NCBI GenBank assembly: GCA_963932145.1
Contig: OZ010600.1
Coordinates: 48,609,877-48,673,876 of the forward strand
Origin: Acanthosepion lycidas
Taxonomy: Eukaryota > Mollusca > Cephalopoda > Sepiida > Sepiidae
Length of the DNA: 64,000 nt
Reading direction: 5' to 3'
Both the position numbers and the translations under genes were made by a program. The notes below the pieces were generated by a model. The model saw only the letters and a list, made by a program, of their open reading frames with translations, did not search any database and was not told the DNA's origin. Shown piece after piece: positions 53,205-63,559 of this stretch (its first letter is position 1; every line of letters begins with the position of its first letter).

Positions 53205-54430
53205 CTAGAGGCGACATATAGTCAAGCTAAAGAAAAGGGTGCGAACATTACATTTCTCTATGAATCAGTAAGAGAAGAATTTCTCTTTAGTTCTCTTCAC
53301 GGTTAGTTGTTCTAACCCACTAACACCGATATTTTTTCGGCAATTCCTCTTTGTTTGGGCCATAAACGGTTTCCCCTGGAATGGGCGGATCAAACATGTG
53401 TAGTCCAAGTGTTAGAGTGGCGGTCCTCTTACGATAAAGCTAAGAGAAGGGAGGAAAAGCGAAAAGGAATACAAATCAAATCAGTTGAAAAAAAATAAAA
53501 TAAAATAAAATAGAAACGAGATCCAGTTAAACTGGCTGGTTTTAACATTACCTTTTATATAAGCAGCATTGTTGGCGTTTGTTTGCTGTTTTCAGCGCGA
53601 AATATTTTTGTTTCGATTAGCGACCAACATCGTTTACGACTGACAATGGAAAAGACTAAAGTAAAAAAAGACAAAAAACCAAAAAAAAAAACCCAAAACA
53701 ACCCCCCCACCCAAAAAAAAACAAACAAGAATAAATGTTCGAATCTTGTACAGCGAATAAAGAATCTGGGTCAATGAATTTGAGCTACATTTCCCATTGG
53801 CTCGACAGAATAATTTCTATAATTTTAATGTCACTCTTCTATATGACGCGATCCTTCAGAATATAGGCTATCTCCTTAAAAACAACTATGGTTCGCGTTG
53901 AACGCAATTCGAACTGCATTTTTGATAATTTTATTGAGTCAAAAGCAAGCTAAGGACGATCTTTATTAAACTTAATTTACTCTGACACGGAGTCAAAATA
54001 ACATGAACGCCTAGCGATGACAAAATTCAGTAACACTGACTTTCAAAGCTAGCTAATAATCATTGCTCTACGGTAGGTGATATTGAGATATTTACTAAGC
54101 TTAGTTTAATCTTGTATAAGGCCAAAATAGTCAATCAGTGAGGGTGAAACTGATTAAATTGTTTGGTAGACAATGAGATGAGGTCACATAAAAACTTCTT
54201 CCTTTAATTAATTAATTTTTCTAAATATAACATTAATATACAGCGGAATCTGGAGAAAACTATAAGATTCTTGAATAAACAGTCGTTTTAAACGATTTTT
54301 AAGACGCACTTTCTGTTGCAAAAATAGTATTAAAAATCGCACTGCGTATTATATGCGAAGTTGAGGCCTACCGTAGGCTAATTATATCCCATCTCTCACT
54401 ACAGTACGCTGTATGTTTACCTAAAACTAC
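53205..54430. other. No recognisable feature
   Basis: Frames here are short and A-rich (for example 53583-53777, Lys/Gln/Pro-rich from an A/C tract). No gene. Confidence 0.45.
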
Positions 54431-54439
54431 CACTTACTC

Positions 54440-54449
54440 AAACAAACCA

Positions 54450-54486
<37 letters not shown>

Positions 54487-54614
54487 GTTGTTATTGTTGT
54501 TGTTGTTGCCGTTGTTGAGAGAGCAATGCACCAACAAAGTGATGTTGGAGTACTAATATACGAATTTTAGTATACCCATAAATACACCCAGTCTGATAAG
54601 TGTATACCAGACAA

Positions 54615-54651
<37 letters not shown>

Positions 54652-54768
54652 GATGAGGGAACAGCACACCAACAAAATGACACTGGGGTATAAATATATG
54701 AAGCTCAATATATCGATCACGAATGACACCCAATCTGATAAGTGTATACTAAGGACATTACTCTTCTT

Positions 54769-54837
<69 letters not shown>

Positions 54838-54895
54838 GTTGTTGTTGTTGTTGTTGTTGCTGTTGTTGTTGTTGTTGTTGTTGTTTCCTTTGATT
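54440..54895 (-). repeat. LINE-3-type 3'-tail units separated by trinucleotide tracts
   Basis: Two ~95-bp units (54517-54615, 54653-54755) share AACA(A/C)ACC/CACCAACAAA-GTGA, ATAAATATA and CCCA(A/G)TCTGATAAGTGTATA. They alternate with (ATT)n, (TTG)n and (CTT)n tracts. A third unit is at 55730-55835. Confidence 0.75.
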
Positions 54896-55380
54896 TCTGG
54901 TGTATACTCATTTCTTTTCGGATCCCGACCAGAGACCTAAGGTCAGAAATGGCATCATGACATTTTCCACTGAGCTGTTTTGAAAAAAAAAATAATAATA
55001 AAAAGAGAGAAAATCGCACATATTCTACATAGATAAATCCCTTCATAAGGTGTCGGCTGTACTTGTGAATACAATTTTTGTACTTCTTTAAGGCATTACT
55101 TCCATAAAACTATTGGAAATTTTTCCAATCAATCCGAAGTCTCCAACAACAACTGGAATTATTAATGTCCTGCGCAACATTTTTGAAATTTCGATTTCAA
55201 GGTCGTTGTATTTTGATAGCCTTCAAAGATACATTGCAGCCTGCAAGGAATCCCATTTCAATAAGGAGGCACATTTTGTCTTTGAGGTTCTGTCTGTGTG
55301 TATTATAAAGTCCCATAAAATTGTTACATGTCCTATCTTCCTAACCGGGTCTGTGTGGTGTTCATGCCAATTTCTTGCAG

Positions 55381-55416
<36 letters not shown>

Positions 55417-55440
55417 TACTAATGTTCACCCAAAAGAAAT
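54896..55440 (-). pseudogene. LINE-3-type C-terminal fragment
   Basis: Matches 46195-46520 (ACTTGTGAATACAATTTTTG, CCAACAACAACTGGAATTAT, GCGCAACATTTTTGAAATTT). On the minus strand it gives the same IPVVVGALG-type blocks with frameshifts. The 3' UTR is at 54896-54990. Confidence 0.7.
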
Positions 55441-55489
55441 CCCAAGGGTCACTCTAGGTAGAGAGTTACTGTTTGTAGTGTCCTAGCGT

Positions 55490-55835
55490 ATGAAAGATCA
55501 AGTGAACAGGAAAGGTAGACAGATAATTCTAGACTTAAAGAGGTCAAGATTACAGAGTTCAGGCGGAGACGTTAGGAATAAAGAATTGAAGTGGGCTTTA
55601 GAAGGGACCAGAAATCAAGTCCTAAACAGGAAGCAAGGGATGAACCTCTACTCCGGTTCAAAAGACGGGGAAGGAGTGTGAACCGAACGATAGACAAACC
55701 TATTTACTCCTATTGACCTAATTATTGAGTGAGAGAGCAATACACGAAGAAAGTTACACTGGGTTTTACTAATATACTAAAAGCTCAATATGCTCATCAT
55801 TACACCCAGTGTGATAAGGATATACTAGTGACATG
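55490..55835 (+). repeat. Family F repeat followed by a LINE-3 tail unit
   Basis: 55500-55690 matches the complement of 50865-51165. 55730-55835 matches the tail units at 54.5-54.7 kb (GAGAGCAATACACGAAGAAA, CACCCAGTGTGATAAGGATA). Confidence 0.65.
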
Positions 55836-55994
55836 CATCACATGTGTGAACCATGGAGACAAAGCTGCGCGTAACCCTGTCGTAGCCTTTGTTTTAGGTC
55901 TATTCGTCCACATAGTATCTTCTAATGATCGCATTGAATTTGCGTGACATTTTGCGGAAGAGTGGATCATTGACCAACGAGAAAATGGTTACAT

Positions 55995-56135
55995 CTTGCG
56001 TCAGTTCTTCTTCTTCTTCTATGTGACGCGCCCCTCCAGACACTTTCCACAATTTCCTGTCTCTAGTAGGTCTTTTTGCCGTCTCTCCCAAACTCTGCTC
56101 GCCAGATAGGTTCTGCATTGCTTTCCTTTCTCTTC
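55995..56135 (-). pseudogene. LINE 3'-end scrap (LINE-1-like)
   Basis: The minus strand reads KRPTRDRKLWKVSGGARHIE followed by EEEE. Same layout as LINE-1 ends (RH-IKEEE) but diverged. Confidence 0.55.
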
Positions 56136-56388
56136 TTCTTTTGTTCTTGTAACGGCAGTCACCCGAGGTGGGTTGAGCCGGCTCCAATATTGGAGTTTCA
56201 TTGGAATTTGGAATTCACAAGCGGTCCCCAACCCGCATGTATAGCACATGAGATTTGATTATAGTGGTGAAGGTTTCGTGCAGGACCATCCACACTTTTT
56301 GAAGGGCCGATTACAGAGGCCTGGTGCACTACGTGCCACAAGGTCCCCAAACGACCCTCCGCAGGTTTTGGATTCAGAGTTTTCCTTC

Positions 56389-56562
56389 TCCTAGACCAGT
56401 TGCCATCCAAGGCTATAGGACCCAGTCTGTCCTGCTATTTACCCATAGCTGGAGGGAGAAGAAGAGGATTCACACCTAAGTGAATGTAATGGATTCGACT
56501 GGAATTCGAACTCGGTTCTCCGATTCTTCAATCCAAGCCGCTATCCATTACTCCACCGTGCA
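56389..56562 (-). mobile_element. SINE-A, 5' two thirds
   Basis: The perfect core complement CTATTTACCCATAGCTGG is at 56435-56452. Box B region CTGGAATTCGAACTCGG, 5' end CCATTACTCCACCGTGC. The hairpin tail is missing. Confidence 0.88.
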
Positions 56563-57480
56563 TGCCTTTGTCTCTCTTATTTTCTATTCGCCCTCTGAGT
56601 ATCAATTTTCCAAACCTTCTTCCTTTAGTATGTGCCCCAGAAATTTCAACTGTCTCTTCCTGATGTAAATATACGTATCATTTTTTTTGCTGCCATTGGC
56701 TCTAGAACTTCGTCGTTGCTCAGATGTTAGTCTATGATATTCTCATCATCTTTCCGTTGCTTCAAGTCTCTTCTTCTTCTGTGAGAAGATTGCCCAGCAT
56801 TCATTGCCATATAAGAGGACTGATATTGTATAAAAGTTCACTGCAAGTCTCTTTGTTTCGGACGATATTCTGTTTCTTAATACTTTGCTTAAACTTTTGG
56901 ATGGCATCTTTCGCTATCCCAATGCATCTTCGGATTTCCGTGTCAAAATTTCAGACTTCGGTTAATGCACTTCATATCTAAATTGCTGCACCTGTTTGAT
57001 TTCAGTATCCCCAAATTGTAATTTGCATATTCGAATGTCCCTTTTGCTAACAACTATACGTTTAGTCTCCTTGTAATTGATGTTAATACTTACTTCTCGC
57101 GTTTCTACTCTACCTTTTGTAGTTCTTTTAGTTTCTTTTCCGAGTCTGGTATCAAAACTGTCATCTGCATATCTTATGTTGTTAAGAGCGTGGTCGCCAA
57201 TAAAGAATCGTTTTAGATCTTCTAATTCTCTCAGAATGGCCTCGATGTATAGGTTGAAAAGATTCGTTGAGAAGTCACGCCATTTTTATTTTTGTGTATT
57301 TACTGAAGTCATTTCCTATGGGTGTTCAGGCGGTTTGCTACCAATATAGGTTCTAGATTATTCTAATAACCATTCCACATATGTTAAGGTAGCCTAGCGC
57401 TTCCAGCAGATCTTTGTGACATACTTTATCAAACGCTTTTGCATAATCTATAATACATAGGGATACACGTACAGGATGCG
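56563..57480 (-). pseudogene. LINE-1-type copy, 5'-truncated
   Basis: Collinear with 850-1727. TATGCAGATGAC at about 57160 encodes YADD, followed by a 2-bp deletion relative to the 1.6-kb copy. It is uninterrupted at the MITE site (TTTTGCTAACAAC, about 57045). A further 5' block to about 57480 (AAACGCTTTTGCATAATCTA) matches the A-F-D-K-V segment of the reverse transcriptase. Confidence 0.85.
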
Positions 57481-57639
57481 ATGGATAAATTGACGTCTAA
57501 ATTAGGCAAAAATGAAAATAACACTGACCTCTCATTTTAACAGATATATTTACCAAAATTACACAAAGATATCATGAAATATTAAAGAGTAAATTTATTT
57601 AATAAAATCGACATTGGAGCTTTCGGCGCGAATGTCAAG

Positions 57640-57815
57640 TAGTACAGCATGCCATTTCCAAATTTCTGGCGGAGTGAATTACGTTATGGTGCCTTTTTTT
57701 TGTCAAAGACGATGACCAACTGACCCTACTGTACTGTGCAATCGACAAAATCAAAAGCAAACAACGCGCATGCGCAAAATTAAAAATGGCGACAGTTTAC
57801 CCATCACACCCAGTA
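57640..57815. repeat. Family L repeat, copy 2
   Basis: Matches 37900-38065. Confidence 0.7.
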
Positions 57816-58750
57816 TGAACATATTTTTTCCAAAGGTAGCTCACTTACTATTTTTAGTTGGAATTTAGTAAAAGCAATTTCTAAGATGTCAGCTTTAAAC
57901 TGCACGACAACGCCCGATGCCACCCAAGAATGCCCGATAGCACGTATAGCTAATAAACGATAAACAAATTTGTTTTCTAAGTTTAAATATAGTTAAATAA
58001 TCTTTTAGGCGCTAATGAGTATAATGTTTTGTCAACTAGAAATGAACCAAATAATATTAAAGGCGGTAATTAGCAAAGTGATCTGCCAAGCTGTAATTAG
58101 CAAATGCTCTCTCGGGCGCTAATTAACCAAATAAGGCGATAGTTTATAAAACGAATTGTGAGTGGTAATTTATAGAGATATCTATTAGGCGCTAATTATT
58201 AAAATTATCGAAATGTTTGGATGTCGAATGCTTTAGGATTCTTTAAACGCGTGGTGCCAGACGATGTTGAATAGTAACGAGATACACCAGACTGGGGATG
58301 CTGAAAATGCTGTCGCCTAGTAATTAGGAACACTTTTTTCTTCTTCATTTGTTTGTTTTGTGTCGTACATACAGTTTGAGCAAAAAAACAAAAAACCAAA
58401 AAAACCCCACACAAATGATGAAGAAAACATATCAGGATGTGTGTGGTTATAGGCGTGGAGAGGGGAACGAGATATTCAAATTCTCGCCTAGTCTGTTGCG
58501 TTTATTTCGCACAAATATCCTGTCTTCTCCGCCTCCCAGCTATGGGTTAAATAGTAGTGTAAACCGGGGTTCTCTTAGTAGGAAGATAACTCTGACTTCA
58601 AAGCCGTAGAGAAAGCAATTGGAATCAACTACACTACCCATTCCCAAGAAGCATGGCAATTCAAACATAAGAAAGAAAATGAAATTTTTGGAGAGTTAAC
58701 TGCACGTGGAGAGTTATTTTTTTCCATATTCTGACCATGGAGATTTGTAA
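57816..58750. other. No gene; scattered GGCGCTAATTA motif and one core-like site
   Basis: Degenerate copies of GGCGCTAATTA occur at about 58008, 58062, 58096, 58117 and 58185. CCCAGCTATGGGTTAAATAG at 58538 resembles the SINE core in otherwise unrecognised sequence. Confidence 0.45.
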
Positions 58751-58756
58751 CTAAGG

Positions 58757-59044
58757 AGGCACGATGGAGTAACGGATAGCTGCTCGGAATCGGAGAACCG
58801 AGCTCGAATTCTAGTTAAATGCATCACATTCACTTACTGCTAATACCCCCATGGAAAGATATGAATCCTCTCCCAGCTATGGGTAAATAGCAGGACAGAC
58901 CGGATTCTATTGCCTTCGATGGAAACTGGTCTACCGCAGAAAGAAATGACAACCTACTGCGGGAAAAATCTGCCTCGCTAGTTATATATCGAAAGATACA
59001 TGATCGCCTAAGCGTGTATCACGCATAGCACATAACTGACTGAC
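58757..59044 (+). mobile_element. SINE-A, full-length, first unit of a dimer
   Basis: Box A-like GATGGAGTAACGGATAGC, box B GAGCTCGAATTC, perfect core at 58873-58890, CTACCGCAG/CTGCGG stem, hairpin with GAAA loop (ATATCGAAAGATACATGA), end CTGACTGACTGAC. Confidence 0.95.
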
Positions 59045-59048
59045 TGAC

Positions 59049-59274
59049 GTACTAATACCCTTGAGAAAGGTATGAATCATCTTCTTCTCTACCCACCAGC
59101 TATGGGTAAATAGCAGGACAGACCGGATTCTATAGCCTTCGATGGAAACTGGTCTACCGCAGAAAGAAATGGCAACCTACTGCGGGAAAAAAATCTGCCT
59201 CGTCAGTCATGTATCGAAAGATACATGATCGCCAAAGCGTGTATCACGTATGGCACATAACTGACTGACTGACT
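59049..59274 (+). mobile_element. SINE-A, headless second unit of a dimer
   Basis: Starts at GTACTAATACCCTTGAGAAA. Perfect core at 59096-59113. It shares private variants with the first unit (GACCGGATTCTAT, CTTCGATGGAAACTGG), which points to duplication of one element. Ends in (CTGA)n. Confidence 0.95.
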
Positions 59275-59807
59275 GAGAGTTTTAACTGGCTACACTCTAT
59301 AAAGAAAACATGAAAAATATATTTACCATATTATGAAGTGCACTAACAATTAAGAGGATTAAAAAAATTATATCGCATGTTGAAATTCCTCTGAATATCA
59401 GATAAAAAATTCCTTATTACTACAAACGTTATATTTGTAGACACACATATTTAAGTAGACGTCCTCTGTTTTTTAAACAATAATTAGTCATGGTTATGCT
59501 GATAGACTATATGCGGCAGTAAGGGGAATGTAGTTTATTTTAAAGAGCCTCGAACCACATCTTAATTGTTGTTCACACTGACCCAGAGTGGTAGCATATG
59601 TTAAGATTCCAGCAAAGGGGAAATAGTGAATCCCCCCGCTCCCCAAAAGACACTATGAAAATATAAAGAGGCATTACTATAGTAAACATACCTGCAAATT
59701 ATAGTTTTAAGGTGTACTATATTTATGGGATAAAGTGCTCAATATCAGAAATAGAGCGTATGTAAATATAAATATAAAAGTGAACATTGAAGTCAACACT
59801 CAGAGGC

Positions 59808-59846
59808 GATAGTTGTTTTCATGCTAGACGCAATCATCAGGCCGCG
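59808..59846 (-). ncRNA. Decayed hammerhead-like motif
   Basis: The minus strand has CUGAUGA (plus 59834-59840), UUGC/GCAU stem II and GAAA (59817-59820), followed by GTGTTGACTT as at the 18.7-kb motif. Stem III and a pairing stem I are not visible, so cleavage is unlikely. Confidence 0.3.
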
Positions 59847-60159
59847 AATGTTGGATTTTTCCGCGATTGTATGTAATCTATTCCGACGGTTATTTTTGCG
59901 GGAGTGGCTTGTTTATTTATTTTCATCTTGTTTTTCATTTTCATCTTGTATTATTTATTCTTTTCGGTTTTTGATGCTTTATTAACGTAGTAAAAAATTT
60001 AGTGAGGGGATTTGTTTGTGTCGCTTATTTAATAGTTTGTTTTGGTTTGGGAAGATAATTAAAGCTATTTATTCGTCCAATGTTTAGATTGCTTATTGTA
60101 GTCTATTCTGTTATTTTGGTGTGGCGACAGTTTTTAATTAATTTATTTATTTATGCTTA

Positions 60160-60163
60160 TTTT

Positions 60164-60238
<75 letters not shown>
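60160..60238. repeat. (TA)n tract
   Basis: About 80 bp of TA. Confidence 0.97.
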
Positions 60239-60242
<4 letters not shown>

Positions 60243-60461
60243 AACAATAAACATTTATAGTAATATGACCAACAATACATTTTGAAAGCAAAATGACCAA
60301 CAATACATTTTACAGTAAAATTACCAATAATATATTTTATCTGTAGGTATACAATTGCGTTCAAAATATATTTAATTGAAGCCATAAAATTATGTTCAAA
60401 ATATTTAGATCTCCCAATATGATATGCCGCTAAACAAAATCAACCAAGCAAGCAATGTAAC

Positions 60462-61460
60462 TGAAGTATACCGGTCTAGACAATCGAGAGTCTTCTTGCA
60501 GTACTGATCCTAGTTAGACTAAAAACCGTGGCTAACAACATTTAAGCCTGTAGATGAAGAGTGTAATGAAATGGAATAAATTTCAGCGAAGCGATATTTT
60601 ATATTTTTTGTTTTTATATAACCGAGGAACAAAGGAGATAAAATACACTAGTATGCATGTAAAAAAAGTCATTATTAAAATTAAAACACGCTTGCGTTTG
60701 TGTACGAAAAAACTCATAATGTTATCCCCATACTCGGGAAAAAGTCCAAGTTGGGACTGTCACTTCTACCACATGCGAGAAGGAAAAGATAGAATAAGAG
60801 TCGAAACGGAGAAGGCAGCGAGTCTCGTTTTTATAGTTGCTCAACAACGCCACCTAGTGACGTTTTGATGAAACTAAAAGAAGTTAACTCACAATCCTCA
60901 TAAATAAAATATAACTATGACAGAAAATATTTTATTTGATAAAAGTCTTTATTAAAGTTAAGCTATAACCGTCCACCGTAAAATCCAATGTTAAAATAAA
61001 AATATGGTATTAATTATAGGTTTGTAAATAATAACGGTAGTAATTATAGGTTTCTACGTATGACCCATTAATTCCAACTACCAATTTTGGGACGGCAGAT
61101 ATTAATGGGTAATCTACTAATCATAAAAATATTCTTCTTTATTTTCTATAAATTTAAACCGGAAGTTCCGGATGTTCTTTAATTACATCTTCAGATAACG
61201 ACGCTGTTTTCTATGTTATAAAGTTGGCAATTATATTTTAAACATCGAAGACATTTTTTAATTTTGAACCAGATAAGGAATGTTGCTAATCCGATGGCGT
61301 CATATATATCGTCTGTATACTATGATAGGAGTAATTACCCATCTAAAATTCATTTTTTTTTTTAATTGACAAAGCATCGGGGTGACGAGCGTTAACATGC
61401 GGTAATATAATTTTTTTTTTGACTTCCTTGTCCAGTAAATAGTTATTTTTTTCTTTTGTT
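60462..61460. other. No recognisable feature
   Basis: A 104-codon frame at 60554-60868 (lysine-rich, no known domain) is not supported by any motif. Confidence 0.4.
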
Positions 61461-61565
61461 TACACTTTGGTGTTGACTGCTGCAGCGCTCTACAATGGCA
61501 ATTTCACCAGCCTTCAGCAATACATAATGCAGTTTTCTTTTTTCTTTTTTTTTCTTCTTATTCTT

Positions 61566-61935
61566 GTTCTGTGTGCCGTGTCCATTCAGCACATTAGCTA
61601 CCATGACACTTTCCAATGTCTTCCATTATGTGCGGTGACTCTTCAGGATGTAGACTATCATGACTCTCCACAAATTTTTAGGGCGACAGCTGTCATGGTT
61701 CTCCACAAATTCTTCTTATACTTCTTCCTCTCTGCCGTGACGCTTCAGGACGTGGGCTATCATGGCTTTCCACTTCTTCTTCTTCGTGCCGTGTCCCTTC
61801 GAGACATGAAGTATCAGAGTTCTCCACAACTTCTTCTATGAGCCGTGTACCTTTAAGACGTGGGCTATCCACAACTTCTTCTTTTTTTTGACTCAGTGTT
61901 TCTTTAGGGTGTGGCCTATCATAGCTCTCCACAGT
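61566..61935 (-). repeat. Tandem multimer of a LINE-1 3' end
   Basis: Six to seven ~50-60-bp units of the type GCCGTG(T/A)C-CTTCAGGACGTGGGCTAT-CATGGCTCTCCACA-(ACTTCTTCTTC). Each equals the last ~50 bp of LINE-1 with its GAA tail. They lie directly 3' of the LINE-1 copy at 61905-62165. The long plus-strand frame over the array is a by-product. Confidence 0.85.
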
Positions 61936-62165
61936 TTCCTGCCATTTTTAGCTCTTAATACGTTTTGTTATTTCTTCATCTCTTCCAATCCCTGTCCTGC
62001 TATCCATTTACACAAACTCGTTAAGTCGATTATTCGCTACTTTCCTCTGTCCCTCTGGACTTCAATAAGTCCTGTGAGTGTCAGCGTCTCAATGCCTTTT
62101 ATCCTCATTATCTGCCCTAGAAATTTAAACTCTTTCTGATTCTAAGCATAAGCACCCTTTTTGCT
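61905..62165 (-). pseudogene. LINE-1-type 3' fragment
   Basis: GTGGCCTATCATAGCTCTCC, ACACAAACTCGTTAAGTCGA, CTGTCCCTCTGGACTTCAAT and GCCCTAGAAATTTAAACTC correspond to the C-terminal region up to the IWFYR block. Confidence 0.82.
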
Positions 62166-62730
62166 TCCATTTTCTTTCAAACTTCCTTGTAATAGATTGC
62201 ACCTTTTATATACCACCAAGAGTAATATTTTCCCCCAAATTAATTTTTGTTGTTCATGCTGCAATCGGAAACTAATCATAATTATTACAGTTAGCCCACT
62301 TTTCAGCTTCACTTAAAATCTCCCTCCAAAAAGATTTTTTCATGTCTTGTAAAAGTTGAATGTAAATGGGGAGACACTGTCCAATTCACGTGGAACTTGC
62401 GTTTTTCATTTATTTGCGTTTTTAATCTATTCCATAGATTGGAAGCATCTGACAATATTTATGTGATTAAAATTTGCCGGAAGTTCTAACACTGATCGAG
62501 TAGGGTTACCGACCAAAAAGAATTTTGCACGACATAATTTCCAAATTACTGTGGTTTACTGTTGCATGGCTTGTCTTCCAAATTATATTCAACTTTCTTG
62601 GACTTCATGAAAACTTTACATCTGTCAATTAAAAGAAGACAAAATGTATAGTCGTTTGCAAGATGGAAAGCTCAAGAAAATCAAGCAAGTACATTAATTT
62701 ACATATATGCGAGGTTTTATAACAGACGGC
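62166..62730. other. No recognisable feature
   Basis: AT-rich, no gene or repeat partner seen. Confidence 0.4.
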
Positions 62731-62734
62731 GAAA

Positions 62735-63252
62735 AATGTGACAATTAAATCCGAAGGGGCCTCGGAATAGCGAAAGATGCCTTCCAATAGCTAAGAAAAG
62801 TATTAAGAGAGAGGAAAATTAATTCGAAACAAAGTGAAGAGTGATTATATGTGTAATATTAATCCTTTTATATTGTAGTGAATGCGGGACAATTTCCTCA
62901 CAGATTAAGAAGAGACTTGAGGCATCAGAGATGTAGCTCTACAGAAGAATGTTGAGAATACCATGGCTGGAGCATGTGCGCAACAAGGACGTTTTAGGTA
63001 AAAATGGCACAAAAAGCCATATTTGCATAGAAGAAAGACAGTTGAAATTTCTGGGATATTTAATGAGGGAAGAGGGATTGGAGACTCGCGATATATTAAA
63101 GTCAAGGTGGATAGACAGAAACTAAGTAACACCATAAAAGAGTTTGTGTAAAAGGAGGAGTGATAATAAGAGGACAAACAGTGCCTAGAGAAGTTGTGGA
63201 GAGACATGATCACCTACGTCCTAAAGAGACAGTGTATAAAATAGAATAAGAA
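62735..63252 (+). pseudogene. LINE-1-type 3' fragment
   Basis: Matches the copies at 12518 and 27615 and reaches farther 5' (GAATAGCGAAAGATGCCTTC = 'RIAKDAFQ' block). Contains TGTAGCTCTACAGAAGAATG and the end GAGAGACATGATCACCTACG. Stops throughout. Confidence 0.85.
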
Positions 63253-63274
63253 GACTACTTCCAACCGAATCTTC

Positions 63275-63555
63275 TCGACCGCTTGCGAATAGCAGGTGCT
63301 GTAAGCTTGAGTGTGCGGGTGGTGTAATTGATAATGGCTCAGAATTGGAAATCGGAGAGCTGAATTTCACTTCCAGTCGGCTTTTTTATATTCACTTACG
63401 CGCAAATGCCCTTGGGGAATGTATGAATACAACTCTTCTTTCCTCAGGTATGGCTTATACCTGTAAATCATTATCTCCAAAATATTCTTACAATCTCAAA
63501 GTATTTTCTGGCTTTAAATAATCTGCATCATGTTATCAAAAATAAATCAATGTAG
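63275..63555 (+). mobile_element. SINE-B copy with partial 5S-derived head
   Basis: The 5' trace CGACCGCTTGCGAATAGCAG, GTGCTGTAAGC equals a 5S 3' end. A tRNA-like part follows (GGGTGGTGTAATTGATAATG, box B-like TGAATTTCACTTCC), then the body and a tail ending TTATCAAAAATAAATC. It is uninterrupted where the 25.4-kb copy holds a MITE. Confidence 0.82.
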
Positions 63556-63559
63556 CAAT

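Larger units (their letters stand above)
59512..60460 (+). mobile_element. R1 retroposon split by an insertion
   Basis: The head is at 59512-59695 (CACTGACCCAGAGTGGTAGC, degenerate core). The monomers and tail are at 60239-60460 (CCAACAATACATTTTGAAAG, GTTCAAAATATTTAGATCTC). The insert (about 59696-60238) ends in a long (TA)n tract and contains a decayed hammerhead-like motif. Confidence 0.7.

Noticed and set aside
54653..55046. Long frames rich in Leu, Ile, Thr or Arg
   Set aside because: Translation of (CTT)n, (ATT)n and (GTT)n tracts; no other coding evidence.
61467..61841. A 124-codon plus-strand frame
   Set aside because: It lies on the antisense strand of the LINE-1 3'-end multimer; the open frame follows from the repeat unit length and composition.
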